A stretch of DNA of 64,000 nt from Flavobacterium sp. LHD-80 (GTDB lineage Bacteria > Bacteroidota > Bacteroidia > Flavobacteriales > Flavobacteriaceae). A model generated the notes under the pieces. The model searched no databases. It was not told the origin of the DNA and saw nothing but the letters and a program-made list of their open reading frames with translations. Each line of letters opens with the position of its first letter. Within the stretch, counting starts at the first letter, position 1. Position numbers and translations under genes: made by a program. The stretch lies in assembly GCF_030929605.1 (NCBI RefSeq), contig NZ_JAVFVS010000004.1:248001-312000 (forward strand), written 5' to 3'. This document shows positions 42,599-53,879 of this stretch, piece after piece.

Positions 42599-45500
42599 AA
42601 ACGCATTATATACAACGTACGACAATTTGCCAAAAGCGCAGCAGATTGCGGCAAGTCTGCTAGAAGGAAATCAGATAAAAATGAACCTTCACGGATTGCT
42701 GGGATCTGCCGTTTCATTTATAATTCGTTCTGTTTTCAAAAAAACCGAACTGCCTTTTTTGATTGTTTTAGACAATAAAGAAGAAGCGGCTTATTATTTA
42801 AATGATTTGGAGCAAATGATTGGCGAGCAGGATGTTTTGTTTTATCCGGCTTCATTTCGACGTCCGTACCAAATTGATGAAACCGATAACGCCAATGTTC
42901 TCCTTCGTGCTGAGGTTTTAAACCGAATTAATTCCCGAAAAAAACCAGCCGTAATTGTTACGTATCCCGAAGCACTTTTTGAAAAAGTAGTAACGAGAAG
43001 AGAACTAGATAAAAATACTTTAAAAGTCGCTTTGAATGATAAAATTTCGATTGATTTTATCAACGAAGTTTTGTTCGAATATGAATTCAAAAGAGTTGAT
43101 TTTATTACTGAACCTGGAGAATTTTCGGTTCGTGGAGGAATTGTCGATGTTTTCTCTTTTTCAAATGATCATCCTTATAGAATTGAATTTTTCGGAAACG
43201 AAGTAGACAGCATCAGAACTTTTGATGTTGAAACGCAATTGTCTGTCGAAACGCATAAAAAAATCACGATTATCCCGAATGTCGAAAACAAACTTTTTCA
43301 GGAAAACCGTGAAAGTTTCTTAGATTATATTGCTGAGAAAACAGTTATTTTTATCCAAAATACCGAAGGACTTTTTAGTCAGTTGGACAAACAATTTGCA
43401 AGAGCAGAAGAAGCTTTTGAGAAATTGTCGAAAGAAATAAAACATGCCACGCCAGAACAATTATTCTTAAATCAGGCATCATTTATAAAAAGATCTTTGG
43501 ATTTTTCGGTTGTAGAATTGGCTTCAAGACCCATTTTTAAAACCACTAAAAAGTTCGAATTTCATATTCAGCCTCAGCCATCTTTCAATAAACAATTTGA
43601 TTTATTGCTGAATAATCTGAGTGAAAATCATTTTAATGGATATATAAATTACCTATTCTGTTCGAATGAAACACAGGCAAAACGTTTTCATGATATTTTT
43701 GAAAGCTTAGACGAAGCCAATTCAGAGAATATCCGCAAACAATATAACACAATTGTATTGCCTTTGTACCAAGGATTTATTGACGAAGAAAATCAGATTA
43801 CGGCTTATACAGATCATCAGATTTTTGAGCGTTATCATAAATTCAACATCAAAAACGGCTATTCTAAAAAACAGAATATTACGCTTAAAGAATTAACCGC
43901 ACTTTCTGTTGGCGATTATGTAACACATATTGATCACGGAATTGGAAAGTTTGGCGGTTTGCAGAAAATTCAAGTGGAAGGCAAAACACAAGAAGCCATA
44001 AAATTGGTTTATGCCGATAATGATATTGTATACGTAAGTATTCACTCGCTTCATAAAATTTCGAAATACAACGGAAAAGACGGAACGCCTCCAAAAATCT
44101 ACAAACTAGGTTCGAACGCTTGGAAAGTTTTAAAACAAAAAACCAAAGCGCGTGTCAAACATATTGCATTCAATTTAATTCAGTTGTATGCAAAACGAAG
44201 ATTAGAAAAAGGTTTTCAATTTGCACCTGATAGTTATTTGCAAAACGAATTAGAAAGTTCCTTTATTTATGAAGATACTCCAGATCAAACCAAATCGACC
44301 GCAGAAGTAAAAGCTGATATGGAAAGCGATCGCCCAATGGATCGTTTGGTTTGTGGCGACGTTGGTTTTGGAAAAACAGAAGTTGCGATTCGTGCAGCTT
44401 TTAAAGCAGTTGATAATAGTAAACAAGTTGCGGTTTTAGTTCCGACAACGATTCTGGCGTATCAGCATTATAGAACTTTTTCAGAACGTTTAAAAGATAT
44501 GCCAGTTACAATTGGTTATTTAAACCGATTCAGAACCGCAAAACAAAAAACGCAAACCTTAAAAGATTTAGCCGAAGGAAAACTAGATATTGTTATTGGA
44601 ACACATCAATTGGTAAACAAAAATGTAGTTTTTAAAGACTTAGGTTTATTGATTGTTGATGAGGAACAAAAGTTTGGCGTTAACGTAAAAGATAAATTAA
44701 AAACGATTGCTGCGAATGTTGATACGCTGACATTGACGGCAACGCCAATTCCGAGAACTTTGCAATTTTCTTTGATGGCGGCGCGCGATTTATCGGTAAT
44801 TACAACGCCTCCGCCAAATAGATATCCTATTGAAACAAATGTTGTTGGTTTTAATGAAGAGATTATTCGCGACGCGATTTCGTATGAAATTCAAAGAAAC
44901 GGACAGGTTTTCTTCATCAATAACCGAATCGAAAATATAAAAGAAGTGGCCGGAATGATTCAGCGTTTGGTTCCAAATGCGAGAGTCGGAATTGGTCACG
45001 GACAAATGGACGGTGCCAAACTTGAGGAATTGATGTTAGGTTTCATGAACGGAGATTTTGATGTTTTGGTAGCAACTACAATCATCGAAAGCGGTTTGGA
45101 CGTTCCAAATGCCAACACGATTTTCATCAACAATGCCAATAATTTCGGATTATCAGATCTGCATCAAATGCGCGGTCGAGTAGGACGAAGCAATAAAAAA
45201 GCATTCTGTTATTTCATCTGTCCACCGTATTCTTCAATGACTGAAGATGCTAGAAAACGTATTCAGGCATTGGAACAATTCAGCGAATTAGGAAGTGGTT
45301 TCAATATTGCCATGAAAGATCTTGAAATTCGTGGTGCAGGAGATTTATTGGGAGGAGAACAAAGCGGTTTCATCAACGAAATTGGTTTTGATACGTATCA
45401 AAAAATCATGAACGAAGCGATTGAAGAATTGAAGGAAAACGAATTCAAAGATTTATATCCTGAAGAAAATGATATCGATACCAAAGAATATGTAAAAGAC

Positions 45501-45962
45501 ATTCAAATCGATGCTGATTTTGAATTATTATTCCCAGATGAGTACATCAATAATGTTTCAGAACGTTTGGTTTTATACAACGAATTAGGCGCGATAAAAG
45601 ACGAAGCCGGATTACAAGAATTCGAAAAGAAACTGATTGACCGTTTTGGTCCGTTGCCAAAACAAGCTGTTTCGTTATTAAACAGTATCCGAATAAAATG
45701 GATAGCAACGAAAGTCGGAATTGAGAAATTAGTCTTGAAACAAGGCAAAATGATTGGTTATTTCGTTTCAGATCAACAATCTGATTATTACCAATCGGTG
45801 AAGTTTAGGAATGTTTTAAACTTTGTTCAGAAGCATAGCAATATCTGTAAAATGAAAGAAAAACAAACCGTTAATGGATTACGTTTATTATTGACTTTCG
45901 AAAATGTGAAGTCGATTAAACGTGCGTTGGAATTGATGGAGTTGTTTGAGGAAAAACAATAA
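42591..45962 (+). CDS. mfd: Mfd, transcription-repair coupling factor
   Basis: 1123-residue ATP-dependent translocase that displaces stalled RNA polymerase and recruits UvrA. The UvrB-like N-terminal region, a CarD/CdnL-like RNA polymerase-interacting domain (SVGDYVTHIDHGIGKFGG, near residue 440), Walker A GDVGFGKTE (near 588), DEEQ, TATPIPRTLQ (near 717) and a RecG-like motif MRGRVGRSNKKAF (near 860) are in order, with a C-terminal TRCF domain. The start is TTG at 42591, overlapping the stop of the lipoprotein gene; no ATG lies near the N-terminus before residue 31. A hairpin follows the stop. Confidence 0.96.
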   Translation: MSKNALYTTYDNLPKAQQIAASLLEGNQIKMNLHGLLGSAVSFIIRSVFKKTELPFLIVLDNKEEAAYYLNDLEQMIGEQDVLFYPASFRRPYQIDETDNANVLLRAEVLNRINSRKKPAVIVTYPEALFEKVVTRRELDKNTLKVALNDKISIDFINEVLFEYEFKRVDFITEPGEFSVRGGIVDVFSFSNDHPYRIEFFGNEVDSIRTFDVETQLSVETHKKITIIPNVENKLFQENRESFLDYIAEKTVIFIQNTEGLFSQLDKQFARAEEAFEKLSKEIKHATPEQLFLNQASFIKRSLDFSVVELASRPIFKTTKKFEFHIQPQPSFNKQFDLLLNNLSENHFNGYINYLFCSNETQAKRFHDIFESLDEANSENIRKQYNTIVLPLYQGFIDEENQITAYTDHQIFERYHKFNIKNGYSKKQNITLKELTALSVGDYVTHIDHGIGKFGGLQKIQVEGKTQEAIKLVYADNDIVYVSIHSLHKISKYNGKDGTPPKIYKLGSNAWKVLKQKTKARVKHIAFNLIQLYAKRRLEKGFQFAPDSYLQNELESSFIYEDTPDQTKSTAEVKADMESDRPMDRLVCGDVGFGKTEVAIRAAFKAVDNSKQVAVLVPTTILAYQHYRTFSERLKDMPVTIGYLNRFRTAKQKTQTLKDLAEGKLDIVIGTHQLVNKNVVFKDLGLLIVDEEQKFGVNVKDKLKTIAANVDTLTLTATPIPRTLQFSLMAARDLSVITTPPPNRYPIETNVVGFNEEIIRDAISYEIQRNGQVFFINNRIENIKEVAGMIQRLVPNARVGIGHGQMDGAKLEELMLGFMNGDFDVLVATTIIESGLDVPNANTIFINNANNFGLSDLHQMRGRVGRSNKKAFCYFICPPYSSMTEDARKRIQALEQFSELGSGFNIAMKDLEIRGAGDLLGGEQSGFINEIGFDTYQKIMNEAIEELKENEFKDLYPEENDIDTKEYVKDIQIDADFELLFPDEYINNVSERLVLYNELGAIKDEAGLQEFEKKLIDRFGPLPKQAVSLLNSIRIKWIATKVGIEKLVLKQGKMIGYFVSDQQSDYYQSVKFRNVLNFVQKHSNICKMKEKQTVNGLRLLLTFENVKSIKRALELMELFEEKQ

Positions 45963-45970
45963 AAAAAGCA

Positions 45971-46003
45971 AAAAGGCGCATGAAAATTCAGGCGCCTTTT
46001 TTA
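45971..46003. terminator. Bidirectional terminator after mfd
   Basis: AAAAGGCGC (45971-45979) pairs with GCGCCTTTT (45992-46000), with flanking T and A runs for both convergent genes. Confidence 0.88.
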
Positions 46004-46015
46004 TAGTTCTGAAAA

Positions 46016-47314
46016 CTATTCTATTTTCAGATAATGTAAACCCTTACTTCCTGAAACAATTATCTTGTTTTTAGAGAAAGATATGTCATTCACTTTTGAG
46101 CCTGTTGGTAATTCTAATTCAAATTCCCAGTTTTTTCCAGAATCTTTTGTTACGAACAATTTATCTCCAGACTGGATGTACCATTGCGTTTCAGTTCTAA
46201 GAAACACCGCACTTACATCTGTTTTTATTACATTCCATGTTTTTAACATATCTGTAGATTCAACCAGTGTTTTATTTGTGCCAATTGAAAGAATACGGTT
46301 AATGTTCTGAAATTTATAATAAAAAGATTGGTTCAAAACGATATCAGAAATTGTGTCTTTTACTATCCAATCGCTGTATCCGGTTGCAGATTGCATTACA
46401 ACATTTTTATATTTATTGTTGCCATATTTTTTAGAATCATTTATAATACCCAATTGATAAAATTTATCATCGGAAGTTGATTTACCAAAAGCCCCAACAT
46501 TTAATCTAATTTGTTTGCCATTAACACCAGTACACCATACAGGAGGAGGATTTTTTATAACAGTTTTGCCATTGTCGCCGGTATAAATTTGGCTTCCTAC
46601 GATGGTGTATAGAATAGAGCTTTTTCCATTTTGATAGCCAATATTCAGTCCATTTATTTCTTTAGTAAAAGCATTATCTGCTACAGTTTCATTAATAGTT
46701 TCAAAAGCATTATCTGTGTGGAGAACTCGATAAGTAGCTGTTATTACACCAGTTTTTTCATCAAACATTTTAAAATCTCCAAAGAAATTACCAATATTTA
46801 GTGAAGTTTGTGTGTACCCAGTTGCTTTAGCTTCTAGTTTTTTAGGAGAACCAGAGTCGATAAGCGAAAATATAGTTTTACTGTCGTCAAATACGGAAGA
46901 TGAAGTAATTTCAGCAGTTCCTAACACATTTAGTGTATTCCATCCTTTTGCGATAGCAAAAAAGCTTAAAGGAGTACTTTCTACATTTTGAATTTGTATT
47001 CTTAAAGTATTAACACCATAAGCTACATTAGGACTTGATAATGTAATTTTATTGGTTGTAATTTCTTTAGCCGTTATTTCTATACCATTAAGAAAAATTT
47101 TAGTTGGATAATCTTTATTGACAAAGTTAGATCCATTAATTTCTAAATTTTCTCCATTAATAAGGAATTCTGAAGAAGTGCTTGTAATTGTAATTGGTAA
47201 CGGAGCAGCTTTAACAGGAGTTTCGGTTTTTTTTTCACCGGATTCATCGCTAGAACACGAAACAAATAATCCTCCGACTAAGAGAATGGTGATTAAAAGT
47301 AATTTTCTTTTCAT
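46016..47314 (-). CDS. Surface lipoprotein with IPT/TIG domain
   Basis: 432-residue lipoprotein (lipobox GGLFVSC, Cys20), followed by a polar linker (SSDESGEKK). An IPT/TIG immunoglobulin-like domain spans about residues 40-120 (ITSTSSEFLINGENLEINGSNF). The C-terminal 150 residues contain sialidase/BNR-like units, such as LFVTKDSGKNWEFEL near 400. No catalytic residues seen, so binding or sensing is more likely than hydrolysis. It sits just beyond the end of the polysaccharide operon on the same strand, behind a strong terminator, so an accessory role in the locus is possible but unproven. Confidence 0.8.
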   Translation of the reverse strand: MKRKLLLITILLVGGLFVSCSSDESGEKKTETPVKAAPLPITITSTSSEFLINGENLEINGSNFVNKDYPTKIFLNGIEITAKEITTNKITLSSPNVAYGVNTLRIQIQNVESTPLSFFAIAKGWNTLNVLGTAEITSSSVFDDSKTIFSLIDSGSPKKLEAKATGYTQTSLNIGNFFGDFKMFDEKTGVITATYRVLHTDNAFETINETVADNAFTKEINGLNIGYQNGKSSILYTIVGSQIYTGDNGKTVIKNPPPVWCTGVNGKQIRLNVGAFGKSTSDDKFYQLGIINDSKKYGNNKYKNVVMQSATGYSDWIVKDTISDIVLNQSFYYKFQNINRILSIGTNKTLVESTDMLKTWNVIKTDVSAVFLRTETQWYIQSGDKLFVTKDSGKNWEFELELPTGSKVNDISFSKNKIIVSGSKGLHYLKIE

Positions 47315-47405
47315 TATTTAGGAATTAGATTTTCTCCTGTAAAAAAATGAAATTATATGGAGTAATCTATACGGGAAACCTCATTTATAGCTTATTTTAT
47401 ATTTA

Positions 47406-47440
47406 AAAAATGGCGCACGAAAATTTCATGCGCCATTTTT
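47406..47440 (-). terminator. Terminator of the polysaccharide operon
   Basis: AAAAATGGCGCA (47406-47417) pairs with TGCGCCATTTTT (47429-47440); on the minus strand the stem leads into T residues, ending the GH97 transcript. Confidence 0.88.
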
Positions 47441-47464
47441 ACTTACTACTAACTAACCAAATCT

Positions 47465-49666
<2,202 letters not shown>

Positions 49667-49686
49667 CTAGTTCTATTAGAGGCTTT

Positions 49687-51084
49687 TTATTGCTTTTTGA
49701 GTATTAAATATTGATAAGCAGCTAAGTTTATTTCAGCTCCAATTGTTATTGGACTTCCTGTCAAGGCATCAACCCAACTTGTATTTGCTAATGCAGTTGA
49801 AGTTGTATATTTAACCGCTTTGTTTTTAACATTTGCTACGATTAAAACTTTGTCAGCAGTTGTTTCCATAGTAAATACAGTCGCATCATTGCTGCTGTAT
49901 CCTGTAATTTTTCCTTTTCTGAGTGCTTCACTTGTATTTCTGAAAGCGATGATTTTTTTATATTCTTTCAGCATTTCAAAATCGGTGGTTGACCAATCAA
50001 TTGCAATTTTATCAAAATAATCGATTCGTTTTGCATAACCAATTTCTTGCCCACCATAAATCATTGGTACAGATTTCATGCTTGAAGCAATCACAAAAGC
50101 TGCTAAAGATCCTTTTTTGCCTCCAAAAAGTTCCAGCGGAGTTCCATCAGAGAGATTCACGTCATGGTTTGTTATATAACGAACAATACGTTTTGAACTG
50201 TCTAATTGACCATATTCTTTAGAACTTTCAGTTTGCAAATACGAAGCAGGCTGCGCTTCTGAAAATACCTTTTTTAGAGCATCAAAATAAGAAAAACCAA
50301 AAGTATAATCGAAACCAGCATCATAATGATTGGCTCTTGTACCTTCTGCCATCATGATCATTTTTTGGTTTTTGATTTTACGAATTTCAGTAATAGCTTG
50401 AGACCAAAATGCCTGCGGAACAAAATCGGCAGCATCGCATCTGAAACCATCAATATTAGCATTATAAACCCAATATGACATTGCGTCTATCATGGCTTTT
50501 TTCATGTCATTGTTGGTGTAGTTTAATTGCGCTACATCTTGCCAGTTGGTTCCCGGCGGAATTATGATATTTCCGTTTGCATCTTTTTGGTACCAATCCG
50601 AATGTGCTGTAATCCATTGATTGTCCCATGAAGTGTGATTGGCAATCCAGTCTAAAATGACCGCCATGTTTTTACTGTGCGCTTCTGTAACCAAAGAGCG
50701 CAGGTCGTCAAGTGTTCCAAAAGTAGCATTAACGGCTTTGTAATCTTTTACAGAATAAGGAGAACCTAATTTACCAGCCATTTTTACCTGTCCAACAGGA
50801 TAAATAGGCATTAAGTAAATTACATTCGCACCTAATTTCCGAATAGAATCAAGACGGTTTTGAACTCCTTTCAGATTTCCTTCCGGACTAAAAGAGCGGA
50901 TATTTACTTGATAAATAACAGCATCTTCGTTTGCAGGAACTTTGTCAAAAGCAGTTCCGTATTGTTGATATCCCGTTCCAGGATCCGGTTTTGGATCAGT
51001 TTTAGGATTGTCATCGGATGAACTGCAGGAAATAAATGCCAAAGCAAACAGCAAAATAAAAACGATGTTGGTTTTAGACTTCAT
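49687..51084 (-). CDS. GH13 alpha-amylase, surface lipoprotein
   Basis: 465 residues with lipobox (ALAFISC, Cys20) and a Ser/Asp-rich linker (SSSDDNPKTDPKPDPG), so an outer-surface lipoprotein. The GH13 barrel has the nucleophile motif GFRCDAADF (near residue 212), the acid/base MMAEGTR (near 246), and ITNHDVN (near 308). Such enzymes cut alpha-1,4-glucan internally, as does SusG in the Bacteroides sus system. The frame is open upstream to 51135, but ATG 51084 places the lipoprotein signal at the N-terminus. Confidence 0.94.
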   Translation of the reverse strand: MKSKTNIVFILLFALAFISCSSSDDNPKTDPKPDPGTGYQQYGTAFDKVPANEDAVIYQVNIRSFSPEGNLKGVQNRLDSIRKLGANVIYLMPIYPVGQVKMAGKLGSPYSVKDYKAVNATFGTLDDLRSLVTEAHSKNMAVILDWIANHTSWDNQWITAHSDWYQKDANGNIIIPPGTNWQDVAQLNYTNNDMKKAMIDAMSYWVYNANIDGFRCDAADFVPQAFWSQAITEIRKIKNQKMIMMAEGTRANHYDAGFDYTFGFSYFDALKKVFSEAQPASYLQTESSKEYGQLDSSKRIVRYITNHDVNLSDGTPLELFGGKKGSLAAFVIASSMKSVPMIYGGQEIGYAKRIDYFDKIAIDWSTTDFEMLKEYKKIIAFRNTSEALRKGKITGYSSNDATVFTMETTADKVLIVANVKNKAVKYTTSTALANTSWVDALTGSPITIGAEINLAAYQYLILKKQ

Positions 51085-51145
51085 GATTTTAGAAATTAAA
51101 TTTTTCAAGACTAGAATACAGTTTTTTAGAAGCATTTTTTAGATA

Positions 51146-51173
51146 ACCTGCCTTTCGCTCAAAAAAGGCAGGT
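51146..51173 (-). other. Intercistronic stem-loop between the susE-like and GH13 genes
   Basis: ACCTGCCTTT (51146-51155) pairs perfectly with AAAGGCAGGT (51164-51173), without a following T run on the minus strand. It may protect the upstream mRNA from 3' decay and lower downstream expression, as such loops do between binding-protein and enzyme genes. Inference only. Confidence 0.6.
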
Positions 51174-51213
51174 ATCACTCAAACTAATCTAGCTTATATG
51201 AATATAGGTTAGA

Positions 51214-52293
51214 TTATTTTTTAACTATAGTACAAGTTGCTGTTGCCGGATAACCTTTTGTTGCCGGATCAGTTTCTTCTATAGTGAACGTAACGTTGTA
51301 AGTTCCCGCTTCAGTAATTGTGTAAGCGCCTTGATCGTCACGATTAATTGTATTTGTTGTTGCATCTTTTGGTCCGTAATTAACGTCCCATTTATTGTTT
51401 AATCTGAATTTTAAAGCTCCCGGAACTAAATCGGCAGTCACTTTCCATGTTTTTGTTTTATGATCATAACTCATAGGAGTGCTGTTATCCCAACCTCCAG
51501 ATTGAGCTGTACCAACAATTCCCCATGAATAAGGCGTTGCAGACCATTTCAAGGTGTTAAGATTTACTTTGATTTGGTATGAACCTGCACTCGGAAGAAA
51601 TAAATTATCATCATCCATTCTAACTAAATCTTCATTAGTAGCACCTGCACCATAAAATTCAGCCCATGTTCTGGCAGTATTTAATTTGAAAGCTAGTGCA
51701 GTACCTTCAGCAGTCATATATCCTTGATAGATTCCTTTTTCAATTGCAGGTAAAGCTGCTGCAGTTTCAACGGCCCAACCTTGATAATCTCCGGGCATAT
51801 AAATTTCGCCAAAAGCAATTGCTTTTTCATAAGGTGTAACCGTTAGTTCGACATTTTTAGAAAATACTTTTCTGTCCATTTGAGCTTCAACACGAACAAC
51901 AAGTTTATTGGCTTTGCTAGGTTGCATTCCTAAATCTGTTGCAATTTTATTTAAGTCTCTTACAGAGAAAGATTTGGTTAAAACGTCCTGACCAACTTCT
52001 ATACGAGTTGCTTTTAGCCAAGCATTTGCACCTGTAATATCTGAAGGAACATCAAATTGTACTGCATATGTAACCGGAGCTTCAATAGGAAAAGTAACAG
52101 CATCCCATGAAATGGTTATTGCATTTTTATCGGCATTATCTTCGAGTAAAACGATGGTAGTGCTAGGTGCAATTTTAATGTCTGCCGGAAAATTAACCTC
52201 TTTCAAGTAAGTCAATTCGGCATCATTATCGCAAGATACGCCCAAAAAAAGCAGGGAGCCAAGCGCAAATAATGTACTTATATATTTTTTCAT
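51214..52293 (-). CDS. SusE-like outer-membrane starch-binding lipoprotein
   Basis: 359 residues with lipobox (LFLGVSC, Cys21). The N-terminal SusE-type domain (residues about 45-140) is followed by a SusE/F-like carbohydrate-binding region with aromatic-rich strands (EIYMPGDYQGWAVETAAALP near 167, GGWDNSTPMSYDHKTKTWKV near 269). Known SusE/F proteins bind starch at the cell surface. It sits between susD and the GH13 gene in the order susC-susD-susE, as in the Bacteroides sus operon. Confidence 0.9.
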   Translation of the reverse strand: MKKYISTLFALGSLLFLGVSCDNDAELTYLKEVNFPADIKIAPSTTIVLLEDNADKNAITISWDAVTFPIEAPVTYAVQFDVPSDITGANAWLKATRIEVGQDVLTKSFSVRDLNKIATDLGMQPSKANKLVVRVEAQMDRKVFSKNVELTVTPYEKAIAFGEIYMPGDYQGWAVETAAALPAIEKGIYQGYMTAEGTALAFKLNTARTWAEFYGAGATNEDLVRMDDDNLFLPSAGSYQIKVNLNTLKWSATPYSWGIVGTAQSGGWDNSTPMSYDHKTKTWKVTADLVPGALKFRLNNKWDVNYGPKDATTNTINRDDQGAYTITEAGTYNVTFTIEETDPATKGYPATATCTIVKK

Positions 52294-52376
52294 ATGTCTT
52301 TACTATTTGTTTTTTAAGAAATACGAAACCGTCATTTTTGATTTATAGCAATGACGATTTCATAATCATTATCTTT

Positions 52377-53870
52377 TTAATAACCTGGATTTTGTTTCAG
52401 ACTTGGATTTGCATTCAAAGCAGAAGTTGGTATAGGATATATTTTTCTATAAGCTTCTGAAGTTTCTTTGAATTGTTTTGGCTGTAAAAATTTGTCAAAA
52501 CGAATCATATCTTGTCTTCTGTGACCTTCCCAGTTCAATTCTAGACCTCTTTCCGTATAAATATCGTCAAGAGTTGGATTTCCTGCTAAAGCTGCAACAC
52601 CCGCACGAGTTCTTACCTGATCTACAAAAGGTTTTGCAGCTCCAGCATTATTTAAGCGAACATTACATTCAGCAATCATTAAAAGCACGTCTGCGTATCT
52701 GTAAATAGGAAAATCGTTTGATGCACCTCCACCGTTTCTTGGCGTTACAGGGTAGAATTTCACATTACGAACACCTTCCTGAGCACCAGCACCAGGATTA
52801 TCCAAAGAACTGATGTCAAGTGTGTAGTTAGTTCCTCCTGGCTGTTCACCAACTAAGAACTGCTTTTTACGAATATCACTGTCAGCATATTTTAGATAAA
52901 AATCTTTAGGAACAATAGTCCCATTCCATCCGCTGTAGCCAAATAAAGCCTGACAATGTGGACCAAATAAACTACGAACTGTAAAAATGTTACGAGAAAC
53001 AATATCTACAGTAGTGTAGATAGATAGGATTGTTTCATCAGTAGGAAGTACGTCTCCAAATAAATCATAATACGTATTTCCAAGTGCGCTTGCAGCATTT
53101 GAATTTGCTGGATGCAAGCTAAATCCGCCTTCGTTTACTTTGTTACAAGCAGCTAAACATTCATTCCATTTTGCTTCGCCAGTGTAAACTTGAGCATTCA
53201 AATATACTTTTGCTAATAAAGTGTAACCTGCCCATTTATTGAATCTTCCGTAATAGTTCCCTCCTTTTTCTCCAGAAAGCAAGTCAACATTTTCAGTCAA
53301 TTCTTTTACAATAAAATCATATACTTGTTTACGGCTAGCCTGCGGAATTTTGTCTACTGTAGTATTATTGTCTGTGTAGAAAGGAACGCTTCCATAATCA
53401 TCCATTAATAAATAATAGAAAAAGGCACGCAAAACTTTAGCTTCGGCAATCTTTGAAGCATCAGCTTTTGCAGTTTCTAATTGAGAAACCGCAAGATTGG
53501 CATTAAAAATAGATTTGTAAAGCCAGTTCCAAGTATTGTTTACCATTAAATCTGTTGGCAACCATTTATGTGTATAAACACGAGCAAAATCCAATTGCCA
53601 GTCACCTGTATTTCTATGCGGAATAACCTGCTCATCTGCAGACATACAGTTTAAATCATACCAACCGTTATCTGCTCCAGCATAACCTACACCATTCCAG
53701 TTTCCGCCAACTTGTGCGTAAACACTTGCAAGTGCAACATCAGCACCTTCTGGGCTTCCGTAAAAGTCTTCTGCTGGATATTTGTCGTAAACATTCTCAT
53801 CGACATTGGTGCAGCCAACAAGAGATAGGAAAGTTAAGGTTCCTAATAATACTATATTTTTGATTTTCAT
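52377..53870 (-). CDS. SusD/RagB family glycan-binding lipoprotein
   Basis: 497-residue lipoprotein (lipobox SLVGC, Cys20) that binds substrate over the SusC transporter. Visible family features are LRAFFYYLLMDDYGSVPFYT near residue 146, helical repeats, and the C-terminal stretch RGLELNWEGHRRQDMIRFDKF with YRKIYPIPTSALNANP. It starts nine bases after the SusC stop, so the two are cotranscribed, as usual. Confidence 0.96.
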   Translation of the reverse strand: MKIKNIVLLGTLTFLSLVGCTNVDENVYDKYPAEDFYGSPEGADVALASVYAQVGGNWNGVGYAGADNGWYDLNCMSADEQVIPHRNTGDWQLDFARVYTHKWLPTDLMVNNTWNWLYKSIFNANLAVSQLETAKADASKIAEAKVLRAFFYYLLMDDYGSVPFYTDNNTTVDKIPQASRKQVYDFIVKELTENVDLLSGEKGGNYYGRFNKWAGYTLLAKVYLNAQVYTGEAKWNECLAACNKVNEGGFSLHPANSNAASALGNTYYDLFGDVLPTDETILSIYTTVDIVSRNIFTVRSLFGPHCQALFGYSGWNGTIVPKDFYLKYADSDIRKKQFLVGEQPGGTNYTLDISSLDNPGAGAQEGVRNVKFYPVTPRNGGGASNDFPIYRYADVLLMIAECNVRLNNAGAAKPFVDQVRTRAGVAALAGNPTLDDIYTERGLELNWEGHRRQDMIRFDKFLQPKQFKETSEAYRKIYPIPTSALNANPSLKQNPGY

Positions 53871-53879
53871 TTCTTTTTA

